DNA from: Anaeromyces robustus
Taxonomy: Eukaryota > Neocallimastigomycota > Neocallimastigomycetes > Neocallimastigales > Neocallimastigaceae
NCBI GenBank assembly: GCA_002104895.1
Contig: MCFG01000161.1
Coordinates: 1 to 64,000, forward strand
Direction of reading: 5' to 3'
DNA length: 64,000 nucleotides
Both the position numbers and the translations under genes were made by a program. Below, piece by piece: positions 32,218-44,562 of the stretch (its first letter is position 1; each line of letters begins with the position of its first letter). Under the pieces are notes generated by a model, which was not told where the DNA came from, did not search any database, and saw only the letters and a program-made list of their open reading frames with translations.

Positions 32218-33926
32218 TATATTTTCCAATATTAATATTTTTTTTTACTATTTTACTATTTTCCTATTTTATTAATTCTTAGTATACTATACAATATGGT
32301 ATATTTACTTAATATAATTATTAATTAATTTAGTTAAATATTTGGTATTTTTAATTAGTCATTTATTTATTTATCTATTTATTTATCTATTTATATTATC
32401 TATTTATATATTATTTATTCATTTATATTTTTAATTATAAATTTTAAATAATATAAAAAATATCAAAGAATCACATTATTTAAAATTTATTAGATAGATC
32501 AATATATAAAAATTATATTCATAATATATATAAAACGAAATTAATATTATTTAAACAATCAATATCATATATAATACAAAATTTATTAATATATCAAATT
32601 TAATAGAATTTAATATAAAATTAATATATATCAATATATTCATAATATATTGATTATTTTATATAATATATATAATACTATTTATTTATGATACATTTCT
32701 TTTATAATTCTTTAATTAAATTAATTATTTGGAATAATTAAATTAATATTAATAATTATATCAATTTATTATTAATTAAAGTTATATATATAATAATTAA
32801 ATAATTATTATTTACATTATATATTATATATTAAATATTTATATATTATAAATATATTAAAATTATAAATTAATAATTATTAACTATTGTTATTATTATT
32901 ATTGCAAAATAATTTTTTTTTATTAATATTATAATTGTATACTTATTTATTTATTTAATATTTATTCATTCATTTAATTATATTTTTATTTATTTAATAT
33001 TTATTTATTAATTTATTTATTTATTATTAAATAATTCTTTTTTTTCTCAAATAATACTTTTTTAGTATTATTTCTTAGAACGTTTATTATTAAATAAAAT
33101 TATTTAGATTATTTAATACAATATATATATTATAATATATTATCAATATATTGTATAGTAAATACTATTAAATATATTATCAATATATTTTTATGTAGGT
33201 GAATTATATAAAGTTATATATTATTCTATATTATTCTATATAATTATTTATTTATTTTTTTTTTAATCCTTTGAAACTCTATCAATAGTAAATTTATTAT
33301 AAATTTAATCATATACATTAAATTAAATAGAAATTTATATTAATAATTATTTAGTATATATTTATTTGTTCATTTATTTAGTTACAAAATTTTGAAATAA
33401 AAAAAAAAAAAGAAAAAGTACATTAATAATAATTATTCTTATTTATTTATTTATTTTTGTACATTTTTATTTATTTAAATTAAATTGTTAACTTAAAAAC
33501 TAATAATTAATAATTAATAAGTAATAATTAATAATTAATAATTAATATAATTCTATTTATTATATATTATATTATGATTATATTATTATCTAAAATAATA
33601 TAAATAAGAACAATTTTTTTATCTTTTTTTTTCTTTTTGTTTTTTTTTATATTTTTTTCTATATAAACTAAAAAAAAAAGGGAGGAATTAAAAAAATAAA
33701 AAAACTAAACAAAAATTAATTTAAATTAAAGAAATACATAATAAAAAGTAAATATAAAAAAAATATTCATTAAAAGTAAAAAAAAAAAAAGATAAAAACA
33801 AATAATTAGTAAATTATTAAAAAGTTTTAAAATATTTAATAATAATAATAATTAAAAATTCTTTTAATTAAATATTTACAAACAAATAAATATAAATAAA
33901 TAAATAAATAAATAGGTAAAATAAAA
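28171..33926. other. Gene desert of about 5.7 kb
   Basis: No coding region, tRNA or rRNA was found on either strand. It is filled with poly-A/T, (AAT)n at about 31985-32090, (TTTA)n at about 32108-32220 and in patches to 33060, AAAAT units near 28237-28275, and TG-rich T-tracts at about 31008-31060. It separates the divergent starts of the Sel1-repeat gene and the 33927 gene. A slightly more complex patch at 30197-30228 (CTCCAACAAGAACAGAGTGA) has no assignment. Confidence 0.75.
31985..32220. repeat. Compound (AAT)n then (TTTA)n microsatellite
   Basis: An AAT array (about 31985-32090) is followed within 20 bp by a TTTA array (about 32108-32220) with a few TATA interruptions. Confidence 0.9.
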
Positions 33927-34854
33927 ATGAAGACTTTAAATTTCTTAGCTATCATCGCTCTCTGTTTCATGGCTATTAGTCATGTATCAGCTACTTACTA
34001 CATCATTAAAACTTTCGAAAACTATGGTGATAATAGTACCAAGGGTGATGCCGGTACTCTTAAAGAAAGTGGTAACAAGAGAGTTGAATGTTTTGCTGGT
34101 TTAATTGGTAGCAAGGTTAACAAACCAGATGCTATTTTATTCAAGGCTGACGGTACTACTAAGGATAATCAAAAGAAGGTTAACTCCAAGAGATACACCG
34201 CTGAAGCTGTAAGTTTATAAATAAATAAAATAAAATAAAATAATTAAACATAATTTTTTATTTATTTATATTTCATAAGATAATATAAATTATATTTTAT
34301 GGATAATGAAAGTGATATTAATAAATAATATTTAATATTTAATTTTTATATAAAAATTTTTTAAAAATATTTAACAACAAATAATAAAAAAAGATTGCTA
34401 ATAAAATTGGTGGTATTACAGCTGAAGAAGTTCCAAAAACTGCTGTTGCTACCATTACTGACGTAGTTAAGGATAAAGCTAATGTCTTATTTGTCTGGTC
34501 TGATAAGGAAAAGGCTCAAGAACTTGCCACGTATGTTTTATATTTTATAAATGGAATAATTTAGAATATTATAAATTTTATATTTAATAAATATTAAATT
34601 ATATATATTAAAAAAAAAAAAAAAAAAACAGTAATTTAGGTGTTGCTAATGCTCCAGAATTCCCAAAGGAAAACTATGGTCACATTTGGGTTATTGAAAA
34701 CGGTCAACTTACTGATATGACTATGGACTGTGCTGATGTTAAGAATGAAGTTGTAAAGGAAGATGATGATAAAATGAGTTCTGCTTCTAGCATTCGTTTA
34801 TCTATTATGTCAGTTGCCGTTGCTATCATGGCTTCTCTTTACTTTTTATTCTAA
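33927..34854 (+). CDS. Secreted, GPI-type histidine-phosphatase-fold protein lacking catalytic residues
   Basis: Exons 33927..34208, 34394..34530 and 34632..34854 join to 213 residues. There is a clear signal peptide (LAIIALCFMAISHVSA, residues 6-21). The C-terminal 20-25 residues are hydrophobic after a small-residue stretch (MSSASS), as in GPI-anchored proteins. The body follows secreted fungal phosphoglycerate-mutase-like proteins: strand TYYII, a helix with KRVECFAGLIGS, then ANVLFVWSD, LGVANAPEFP and HIWVI. In active members the first strand runs into RHG and the late strand into a WEH-type motif with the second histidine. Here those sites read KTFEN and WSDK, so both catalytic histidines and the arginine are absent. 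It is probably a surface pseudophosphatase. Codons use more G/C third bases (AAG, GCC, ACC, CTC) than neighbours, a hint of high expression. Confidence 0.7.
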
Positions 34855-35565
34855 ATAAAATAAAATGAATAATTAATAGAAAAGAAAGCTTTATAAAATA
34901 AACCAAAATTATAGAAAAAGAGTTTTTATTTCTATAAATATAAAATAAAAATAAAATAAACAAAAAGATATAGGACATTAATAAATATAACTATTAAATG
35001 TAATAGAATTATATAATATTATTATTTTTATAGTTTTCTACTTTTTTTTTTTTTACGATTGATATAAAAAGGAAGTTGAAAAATAAAAATATGATAAAAT
35101 ATATATATATATAAAGATATATTAATAATAAAATTTTTTTATAAATAATATATCAATATTATTATATATATTAATATATTAATAATTATATCTAATATTA
35201 TCATATAAATATATTAATATTATCTAATATAAAGACAATTTATAAAATAATAAAAATATATCATATTAAAATCAAAACATACATTATTAAAATATATAAT
35301 ATAAGATATAAAGTATAAAATATAAAATATCAAAATATAAAATAAAAAATAAAAAAATATAAAATATAAAATAATAATAAAAAAAAAAAATAACAATAAA
35401 AAAATAAAAAAAGCAAAAAACATAAAAAGAAAAAACAATTTTTTTTTTTTTTTTTTAAAAAAAAGTAATTAAAAATTAAGCGTAAATTTTAAAGTAAATA
35501 CTTAAAAGCATAAATAATGAAACATTAAAAAGAAGAAAAAGAAAAAAAAAAAAAAAAAAAGAAAA
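34855..35565. other. Intergenic, between GPI-protein gene and retroelement fragment
   Basis: This is the 3' flank of the 33927 gene, with TA-rich and A-rich simple sequence. The minus frame 35220-35438 is only Phe/Ile/Leu/Tyr and is not a gene. The long A-tract before 35566 is a plausible target for retroelement insertion. Confidence 0.75.
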
Positions 35566-35644
35566 GTATTTTATAGGGTTGTTGTTGATAATGATAATGT
35601 TAATGGTAATGGTAATAATAATGATAGTGATGTTATATTTTGGA

Positions 35645-35941
35645 ATTTTTTAGATAGTCTTTTTAATAGTTTAGTTAGGACCAGTAATAACCCTAGTGTG
35701 GATAATAGAATAAATAATATTGTTAAGGGTTATAAAAGTAGTAATAATAGTATAAGTAATATAGATATATTAGGTAGTAAAAAAATAGTTAATAGGTATA
35801 GAATATATATTTTTTTAATTGGTGGTAGAGATTATGGTTTTAGTGATAGAATTAACAATAGTCCATACAAAAAGGAATGGGAATGTTTGTTTAAGTGTCA
35901 GACTGAATCTGGTACTTATTCAAAATCCCCATTCTTGTTGC
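35645..35941 (+). repeat. Direct repeat copy A (297 bp) inside the retroelement fragment
   Basis: Nearly identical to copy B at 36399-36694: the only difference I see is one A in the run near 35870. It codes for the LINE C-terminal segment beginning FLDSLFNSLVRTSNN. In copy A the segment is preceded by an Asn/Asp linker (VNGNGNNNDSD) and remains in one frame. Confidence 0.92.
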
Positions 35942-36398
35942 ATTATCTCAAAGATAGTTAATAATGTTGCTACAACAAGAAAATGGACTTGGGACAAAGA
36001 AAGTAAAATATTAAATGATAAATTAAACAATATTTCATCCTCTACTAAAGAAATTATGGAATTCTATTGGGACAGAGACATGAACAGTGATAAATCAATT
36101 AAAGCTAAAACTTATAAATTGTACAACTTTGAAGAATCAAGAAGTTACTTAAAGCTTAATCTAGAATTTCCTGAATATAGCAAAGGTTTTCGGTGGATAC
36201 TTAGGGCAAGATGTGGATATAAAATTGATGCTAGAGTTGCAAAAGCTGCTAAAATGATTAATAATTCTTGTCCTAATTGTTGTTCATGTTGTTTCCATTG
36301 TGGCAGTTATCAGAGAATTGATCATTGGTTTATAAATTGTTTCTTATTTAAAAATCTTCGTATTGATCACTTCTCTGATTTAGATAGAAATTTTTTTT

Positions 36399-36694
36399 AT
36401 TTTTTAGATAGTCTTTTTAATAGTTTAGTTAGGACCAGTAATAACCCTAGTGTGGATAATAGAATAAATAATATTGTTAAGGGTTATAAAAGTAGTAATA
36501 ATAGTATAAGTAATATAGATATATTAGGTAGTAAAAAAATAGTTAATAGGTATAGAATATATATTTTTTTAATTGGTGGTAGAGATTATGGTTTTAGTGA
36601 TAGAATTAACAATAGTCCATACAAAAGGAATGGGAATGTTTGTTTAAGTGTCAGACTGAATCTGGTACTTATTCAAAATCCCCATTCTTGTTGC
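36399..36694 (+). repeat. Direct repeat copy B (296 bp), follows the zinc-motif segment
   Basis: Second copy, offset 754 bp from copy A. It follows the zinc-binding segment in frame, but has one A fewer than copy A, which shifts the frame before the KEWECLF-type segment. It lacks the Asn/Asp linker found before copy A, as if about 75 bp had been deleted between T-rich microhomologies. Confidence 0.92.
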
Positions 36695-37105
36695 GATCTG
36701 CGGCTCTATTGAATGATATCATGCCTGTTGTCTGTAAAAGACAACATATATTATTCAATAAATTTAAAACCAACCTCTCCAGGAACGTCAATGCTGATAA
36801 CACAGTAGGACAGCCTAGTAGGGCAAATGCCGATCCTATTTCCGACCCTAGTGGAATAGGATAGATCAATTTTACTTTAATTCTATATTTAGAATTAAGG
36901 GCTGTATGGATTTATTGTTTTTAAATATTATTATACTTCTTTTTTTCCTCCAGTATTATCTATTATTATCTATAATATTTTACTGGTTTTTATTTTTTTT
37001 TTAGTATCATTTTTTTTCATTATGTGTTTTTTTTATGATTCATGTATTTTAATATTTAAATTCAATAAAGTTGACGTACAAATTGTGTGCCATAAAAAAA
37101 AAAAA

Positions 37106-37200
37106 GTTATTAGAATAATATAATCTTATCTCTTACATCCTTCAATATATTAAAAGTGTCAATGTTAAATAATGTTAAAATCGCGATATGATATAATAAT

Positions 37201-37232
<32 letters not shown>

Positions 37233-38331
37233 ATAATTTCTTCTAGTTGTAATATTATTTCAACCCTTTCGAATTTTTTTTTTTTTTTTTTATAAAGAGT
37301 GATAATTAGGGTTTAGTTATTGACACTATACTATATCTTTAATATAAATATTATCATTTTAGAGAAGAGATTGAACTCCTTACTGGAATTGCTTTAAATC
37401 TTAGAATTTTTATTATTATATATATAATTTTCTTTTTAGAAAGAATTTTTAATTCTCTCTCTTTTTTTTATTTTTATATATTTTTATTTTTATTTTTATT
37501 TTTATAATAATAAATTTACTAAATCTAAATATATTAAATAACTTTTTAATATTAAATAAATATATACATTATTTTCTCTTTCTTAACAAAATTAAAAAAG
37601 AATAAAAATATATATTTTCATTATAAAAGAAAAAAAAAGATATAATATATATATATATTATACTTTTTTATTTTATCTATTTATATTTATATAATATATA
37701 ATATTATATAATATATTCATTATATCAATAAAAACATATTCTTTTGAATTTTGAGTGTATATTACTTTTGTTGTTATTATTAACTATTATTATTAACTAT
37801 TATTATTAAAAATTCAATATATATACAACAAATATATATAAAATATATATAATATATAATATAATAATATAAATAAAAGGTTTTAAGGTATTTTTTTTTT
37901 AACTCTTTGATTAAAATGTTTAACAAAATATATATAAATATTTTTTTTTTTTTTTTGGTATCACAAATATATTTTGTTATAGATAATTTATTAAATTATT
38001 ATAAATTATAATTTGATTCATTGGTAAAATATAGATATTAAACTTTTTCTTTTTTTATTAAAAAAAAAAAAATTATTGAGTAATAACTAAAAAAAAAAAA
38101 AAAAAAAAAAAAGTAAAATATTAAATATAATAAAATATATAAAATAAAAAAAAAAAAAGCAAAAAATAATTATTAATAATATTTATCAATAATACTTAAA
38201 AGAAATATTAAATTAATTAAAATTCATATTATATATATATATATATAACATTTTTAATTGATAATAATTTTATATACATAAAGAAAAAAGGAATTATCAA
38301 ATAATTCTTATTTATTTTTTTCTAATACAAA
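37106..38331. other. Intergenic; small unexplained complex patches
   Basis: Most is poly-A/T. Two patches, about 37109-37190 and 37295-37410, have mixed base composition (for example GAACTCCTTACTGGAATTGC) unlike the surrounding simple sequence. I cannot assign them; they may be old repeat relics next to the LINE fragment. The rest is the upstream region of the methyltransferase gene. Confidence 0.55.
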
Positions 38332-39243
38332 ATGAGTTTGGAAGATTTAAGAAATCAAAAAAAAGGAAGTTATGAAAGTGTTCAAGATGAATCTGATATT
38401 ACTTATTTAAATAATGGTATTTTTGCAAATAATCCAGATACATTTAAAGAAGATGATAGAATTGAAGAAGAAAAACATCTTCGTAATGTTTTAAATACTT
38501 TTCTTCACTATGAAATTTATTCACAAAATATGAACAATAAAAAAAAAATTGACTTTAAAAAATTACCTGAAAATCATAAAAAATTATTTCCTGATGTTTT
38601 AAATAAATTAAATACTATTGATGAATATATTAAAATTAATACACATTTTATAAAGTTGATGATTCAAGATTATGTTCCATATGATGTAAGTATGAAAAAA
38701 AAAAGAAAAGAAAAAAATATATATATATATTATAATATTTTTAAAATGTATAAAAATTTTAATTCTTTTTTATTATCTATATATCTTTATATAATTATAA
38801 TATAAATTATTTTATTACATTACGTTAACATAAAAATTATAAAATATATAACCTTTAAATAAATATATTTTAATAAGTCTGATTCTACTAAATTATTTCA
38901 AGGAAGATCTCTTAAACAATTAGAAGTTGATAAAGTTAGAAGTACATTAAAACAATTTGCTAGAGATTGGAGTGACCAAGTATGTTTTGAATTGAAAAAA
39001 AGAAAGAAAATTATATTTTAATGCTTTTATTTTATATATATATATATAATTATTATTAAATTATTTTTCAATTAATATTTAATTTAAAATTTCTCTCTCT
39101 CTTTTTTTTTTATTAAATAATAATAATAATAATATATATATATATATAATAATTATAATTTAAGGGAAAAATTGAAAGAGACGAAACATATACCCCAATA
39201 ATAAATGCTCTTTTAGATTTTTATAAGGATATACCAGAAGAAG

Positions 39244-39284
<41 letters not shown>

Positions 39285-39336
39285 TATTATTTTATTTTTC
39301 TTTTTTATTATACAACTATTTTTTATCTTTTATTTA

Positions 39337-39370
<34 letters not shown>

Positions 39371-39700
39371 TATTCTAATATACCTATTAATGATTATTTA
39401 TCAATTATTATTATTATTATTATAATATATTTGTATGTATATCATAACAGAGGTGAATTAAATATTTTAGTTCCAGGTGCAGGTTTAGGTCGTTTAGCTT
39501 ATGATATAACAAAATTAGGATTTTCAACACAAGGAAATGAATTTTCATTTTATATGGTAATATATATATACATAAATCATAAATAGTTCATAAAATACAT
39601 ATTTATATTTATATGTATATTTATATAATAATATATATATATAATAAATATGAAAAAAATATGAAAAATATATTGAAATATATATGTATATTAAAATAAT

Positions 39701-39731
<31 letters not shown>

Positions 39732-39785
39732 TTAGCTTTTAGGATCCAATTTCATTCTTAATTGGTATATATATTATATATTATA

Positions 39786-39830
<45 letters not shown>

Positions 39831-41095
39831 AGTAAAAAAATAATAGTAAATATAAATCATTAATTTATATATAATTAATTTATTTTCTTTTTATATATAT
39901 ATATAATTTCATTAAATAATTTTTAAAATAAATAAAAAAAAAAAGTATGTCTGAACCAAAACAATTTCGTATTTATCCATGGATTCATTCATTATCAAAT
40001 TCTGTAAAAGTAGAAGATCAATTAGAATCTATTGATATCCCAGATGTTTTACCAGGAAATATACCTAAAAATACAAATTTCAGTATGGTTGCTGGAGATT
40101 TTATAGAAGTTTATAAAACTCCTTCTTATAAAGGTATTATAAATCTTAATTTAACAATATTATTATTAAAATTAATATAATAAAATTTAACAATAAGAAT
40201 TACTAAACTTATTTATTTAATTTTTATTTTTTTTTTATTAATAGAATATTGGGATGGAATTGTTACTTGTTTCTTTATGGATACTGCAAAAAATATATTA
40301 GAATATATTGAATTAATATCACAAATTTTAAAACCAAATGCTGTTTGGATAAATTTAGGTATAGAGAAAAAAAAAAGTTTTTTTTTTTTGATCATTAATA
40401 TAAATAAATAAATAACAAAGTTTTTTTTTTTAATCATTAATATAAATAAATAAATAAAAAAGTTAAAATACAATTAAATTAAAACAAAAAGATAAAAATA
40501 AAAATAAAAATAAAATAATATCTTTATTAAAATAAAAAGTATAAATTTATCAATATAATTTAAAATAATTAATATTATATTAAATAATAATATATTTCAA
40601 AAGGTCCTTTACTTTATCATTTTGAAGATATGTATTCAGAACCTTCCATAGAATTAAGTTTAGAAGAATTCTTTGAAGCTATTAAAATGTTTGGATTTAC
40701 TATAAAAGTAAGAAGAATAAAATTAAACAATACAGAAATAGAGAAAGAAAAAATCTTTTTTATTAATTCTTTTTTTTTTTATTATTATTTTTTATTTTTT
40801 TTTATTTGTTATTATAAAAATTATATAAAAAAATCATTTCAATACTATTAACTTATCGATATTTATCAATATATATTAACTCTATTTAAAATGTTATACT
40901 AATAAATTTTTTTTTCTAATTTCTATATAATATATATATATATTTTAAAATAAACAATTAAATAAACAAACAAAAAAGGAAAGTAAACGTATTGAAACAA
41001 CTTATTGTTGTAATCAAAAATCAATGCTTAAATATAAATATAATTGTTCATTCTTTGTTGCTGTTAAGAATCCTGATAATTCAAATAATATATAA
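38332..41095 (+). CDS. CARNMT1: Carnosine N-methyltransferase (N2227-like), nine exons, 398 aa
   Basis: A SAM-dependent methyltransferase that in animals methylates a histidine ring nitrogen of carnosine and of certain proteins; yeast has a homologue. Exons: 38332..38685, 38878..38979, 39165..39247, 39451..39556, 39736..39764, 39946..40133, 40245..40358, 40604..40707, 40979..41095, in frame, 1197 nt. Family marks in order: [17 protein letters not shown] near the N-terminus, [17 protein letters not shown], the SAM-binding loop [58 protein letters not shown], and [13 protein letters not shown]. Length matches animal and fungal members (about 390-410 aa). Exon 5 is only 29 nt. Exon 3 ends at a weak donor (GTTTTT) next to a long T-run. 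Function is by family; no frame breaks were seen. Confidence 0.93.
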
Positions 41096-42373
41096 TAATA
41101 TATAATAAAATATAATAAAATATAAATATACTATAAAAATATAATATTTGTTAATAATACAAGTATAATATAATTCATTACCTAATATCTATATATATAT
41201 TTTTTTCTTATTTTAATTAATTTAATAATTATTAATGGATATATAATTTTATATATATTTAAATAAATGGACTTTTTTAATTTATTGAAAAAAAAGAATA
41301 GAAAAGAAAAAAATAAATAATAAAAAATAAAAATAAAAATAAAAAAAAAAAATATTTAAACAAATTGAATTAAATTCTTTATGTTTGAATTTTTATCATT
41401 CTATTGAATTATCTTTTTTAAAATAAAAAAATTGAATATTAATATTTTTAATGTATCTGTATATTTTTTTTTATTTTTTGATATATAATAATGAAGATTT
41501 AATGTTTTTTAATTTAATAATAATAATTATAATTTTTTTTTGTGTTTTGATTCCTTTTGACCAATCGTTAAATATACAAACTTTAAAAAAAAATTTTTTT
41601 TTAATAAATTTTTTTTTTTTTTTAAAAAAAAAATAATTAATATATATAGAATTTAATTTCATTTTTTTAAGAATTTCATTAACACACACACATATATATA
41701 ATACTTGAAAATGTAAGAGATATTAATAATAATATATATACCTTTTTTTTTCATTATTACATTTCTTTTTTTTTTTTAAATTCAAACATTTCATTTCCAT
41801 ACATTGCCTTTAAAAAAAAAAAATTTTTTTTTTAATTTTATCAAAATTTTTTAATCATGAGATTTCAATTAAGATATGAAATAAAATATATTTTTTTATA
41901 AATCATCAGAAAAAAAAAATAATAATAAAATAAAAATAAATAAATAAATAAGTAAATAAACAAACAAACAAAAAACACTTTTTTATATATCCATGATTTA
42001 TTTAACATATTAAAAATACAAATTTTAAAATAATTAATATGGAATAACAATTTGGATTTAAAAAAAAAAAAAAAAAAAGAATTTTAATATTTGAATCTTT
42101 AAGAAATATTATATAAATAATTATACTAATTAATTTTTTTTTTTTATATATATTATACATCATCATCATTATTATTATATATTTTATATATATTATATAC
42201 TTTTTTTTTATTATATATAAATTAAAAATTATTATTATTACTTTAATATTTTACATATCATCATCAATCCATAATAATATTATAATTTTGAAATTCGAAA
42301 TCTGAAATTTTAGTCTTTTTTTTCTTATTAAATAATCTTTTTTATTATCAATTAATTTTTTTTTTGCTCAATA
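41096..42373. other. Intergenic, poly-A/T rich
   Basis: Lies between two genes on the plus strand. It contains long A- and T-runs, a (TAAA)n patch at about 41935-41960 and a CATCATCATTATT patch near 42160. The small frames at 41451-41689 and 41865-42050 are low complexity and rejected. Confidence 0.75.
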
Positions 42374-43328
42374 ATGAAAAGAAAGGATAATAGTAATAAT
42401 AATAATAATAATGGTGAAAAACCACCTTTTAAATTGGAAAGAGGTTCCAAAAGACAAAAAGCAGCTTATAGAGTTACTAAAAATCAAATAAAGGAACCTA
42501 TGAAAATTATGAAAGTAGAATGTCCTTGGAATCTTGTACCAAATAATAAAGATGATACAAAAAATACTAAAGGTAGAAAATATACGGTTTCTGTAGCTAT
42601 TCCAGGTTCAGTTATAGAAATTGCTCAATCTGCTGAACTTAGAACTTATCTTGCTGGTCAAATTGCACGTGCTGTTACCATATTTGAAGTCGATGAAGTT
42701 ATTATTTATAATGAAGATCCTACAAGAACTATGGAAAATTCAACATCAGGAGTTTATGAAGGTTCCAATAAACCTTCTGATCCAAATATTTTTTTAGCAC
42801 GTATTTTACAATATTTAGAAACACCATCTTATTTAAGAAAACTTTTATTCCCAGTTCATAAAGATTTACAATATACAGGACTTTTAAATCCTTTAGATGC
42901 ACCACATCATATGAGATTAGATGAAACCAGTTTATATAGAGAAGGTGTTACAATTGATAAACCTGTTAAACAAGGAGCAGGTAGTTTTGTTACTTGTGGA
43001 TTAAGAAAAGATGTTAAAATTGATAAACATATTAAACCAGGAGTTCGAGTTACCGTAGAACTTGATCTTGATCTTATAAATTCTAATGAAAATATTAAAA
43101 ATTATAAAGGTAAAGTCGTTTCACCACGTCAACCAAGAGAAAAACATGGACTTTATTGGGGTTATCAAATTCGTTTAGCTAAATCTATATCTGATGTATT
43201 TAAACAATCTTCTTTTGGTTCAAAAGCCAATTATGATTTAACTATAGGTATATCTGATCATGGTGATAATGCTTATACTACATGTGCTAAACTTTTATCC
43301 AATAATAGTGATAATAATAGTGATAATG

Positions 43329-43361
<33 letters not shown>

Positions 43362-43618
43362 GTGATGATGAAACTCTTAATAATATACCCAAAAAATTTA
43401 ATCATTTACTTATTGTTTTTGGTGGACAAGGAGGCATTGAAAATGCTGTAGAAGTTGATGAAAATATAAAAATTAATCGTAATGATACCAGATCTTTATT
43501 TGATCTTTATTTAAATACTTGTCCATATAAAGGTAGTCGTGCTATTCGTTTAGAAGAACAAATTTTAATTACTATGTCAACACTTAAAACTTTAATACAT
43601 GAAAAAGGAGCCAATTAA
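42374..43618 (+). CDS. SPOUT1: SPOUT-domain RNA methyltransferase (SPOUT1/C9orf114 family), intronless, 414 aa
   Basis: A putative SPOUT-fold RNA methyltransferase; the human member SPOUT1 (CENP-32) acts on RNA and is also linked to the mitotic spindle. After a Lys/Asn-rich start, the fold opens with YTVSVAIPGSVIEIAQS and QIARAVTIFEVDEVIIYN (about residues 75-120). The family blocks LARILQYLETPSYLRKLLFP and GLLNPLDAPHHMR follow, then an OB-like insert with GVRVTVELD. The cofactor-binding knot at the C-terminus shows IVFGGQGGIENAVE and NTCPYKGSRAIRLEEQI. A Ser/Asn/Asp repeat tract (43305-43372) sits in a loop just before the last strand, where it should not break the fold. It is a single uninterrupted frame, unlike most neighbours. 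Length is close to other members (about 375-400 aa). Confidence 0.93.
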
Positions 43619-44531
43619 ATATTTAAAATTTTAAAAATTTTAAAATAAAAAAATTAACTATTTTTTTTTTTTTTTAGGATAGATAGATAGAATAGATCTA
43701 TAATTAAAAAATAAATAAATAATAATGATATATCACATTTAAAAAAAAGTAAAAAGGAGGACCCAAAAAAAAAAAGAAAATAGATAATTTTTTTTTATTA
43801 TACCAAAGAAAGAAAGAAAGAAAAAGAAAAAAGTTTTTTTTTATATATGTTTAATTTATTTTTAATAATAGTAATTATAAAGTAGTAAAATAAAAATAGT
43901 TAAAAAATATAAATATATATATGTATATCTATTTAAATTAATTTATTATATAATATTTAATAATAAAAAAATAAAAAATAAAAAAATAAAAAAAAATTGT
44001 AAAAAAAAAAAAATAAATCTATTTTATTTTTATGTATGTATATATTTTAAATATTTTAATTATAATTATAATTAAGTTTCTTTATGTTTTGTTTTTATAT
44101 TATATATAAAATAAACCATAAAAAATTTATATATAAATTTTTTTTTAATAAAAGTTTTAGTATATTATTACATATATTGTTTTTTTTTTTTTTTTCTTTT
44201 GAATAACCCCACATTTTTTAGTAAATAAAAAAATTTTTTATGGCACTATAAAAAAAACAAAGCTTTTTTTAATGTTTTGTTTTTTGGTTTGTTTTATTAA
44301 AAAAAAACTAAAAATAAAAATATTATTATTAATGTTTGATATGTATATACATATACATAAATAAACTATTAAAAAAAAAAAAGATAAATAATGTAAAAAA
44401 ATATAAAATGATAAAAACTATAAAATATAAAAATGTATATAAAAATCTTTGTTACAATAAAAAAAATTTTATTAAAAAAAAAAATAACCTGATATTTTTT
44501 TTTATGTAAATTTTTCATATAATATATAAAT

Positions 44532-44562
<31 letters not shown>

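Larger units (their letters stand above)
35566..37105 (+). mobile_element. Dead 3' fragment of a non-LTR (LINE-type) retrotransposon
   Basis: This island has clearly less A+T and more complex codons than its surroundings. It codes, in broken frames, for the end of a LINE polyprotein. 35944-36400 reads a conserved segment (SKIVNNVATTRKWTWDKE, FRWILRARCGYKI) and a zinc-binding motif (CPNCC...CG..QRIDHWFINC), which is typical of the region after reverse transcriptase. The C-terminal part (KEWECLFKCQTESG, then LLNDIMPVVCKRQ) ends at the stop at 36862-36864. A 3' untranslated region of about 230 bp ends in AATAAA-like sequence and a poly-A tail (37094-37105). Reverse transcriptase and endonuclease are absent, so the copy is 5'-truncated. 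Frame breaks occur at 35941 and in the A-run near 36624. It cannot move by itself. Confidence 0.8.

Noticed and set aside
35645-36694. Direct repeats as long terminal repeats of an LTR element
   Set aside because: The repeats are coding, the inner segment is only about 457 bp and LINE-like, there are no TG...CA ends, and a poly-A tail lies outside.
35819-36712. Single 297-codon frame taken as a host gene
   Set aside because: Its first 40 codons are out of frame with the conserved segment of repeat copy A, and the rest is LINE coding sequence; it is a chance fusion across the 35941 junction.
37295-37410. Possible tRNA gene
   Set aside because: No cloverleaf with acceptor, anticodon and T arms could be formed by eye.
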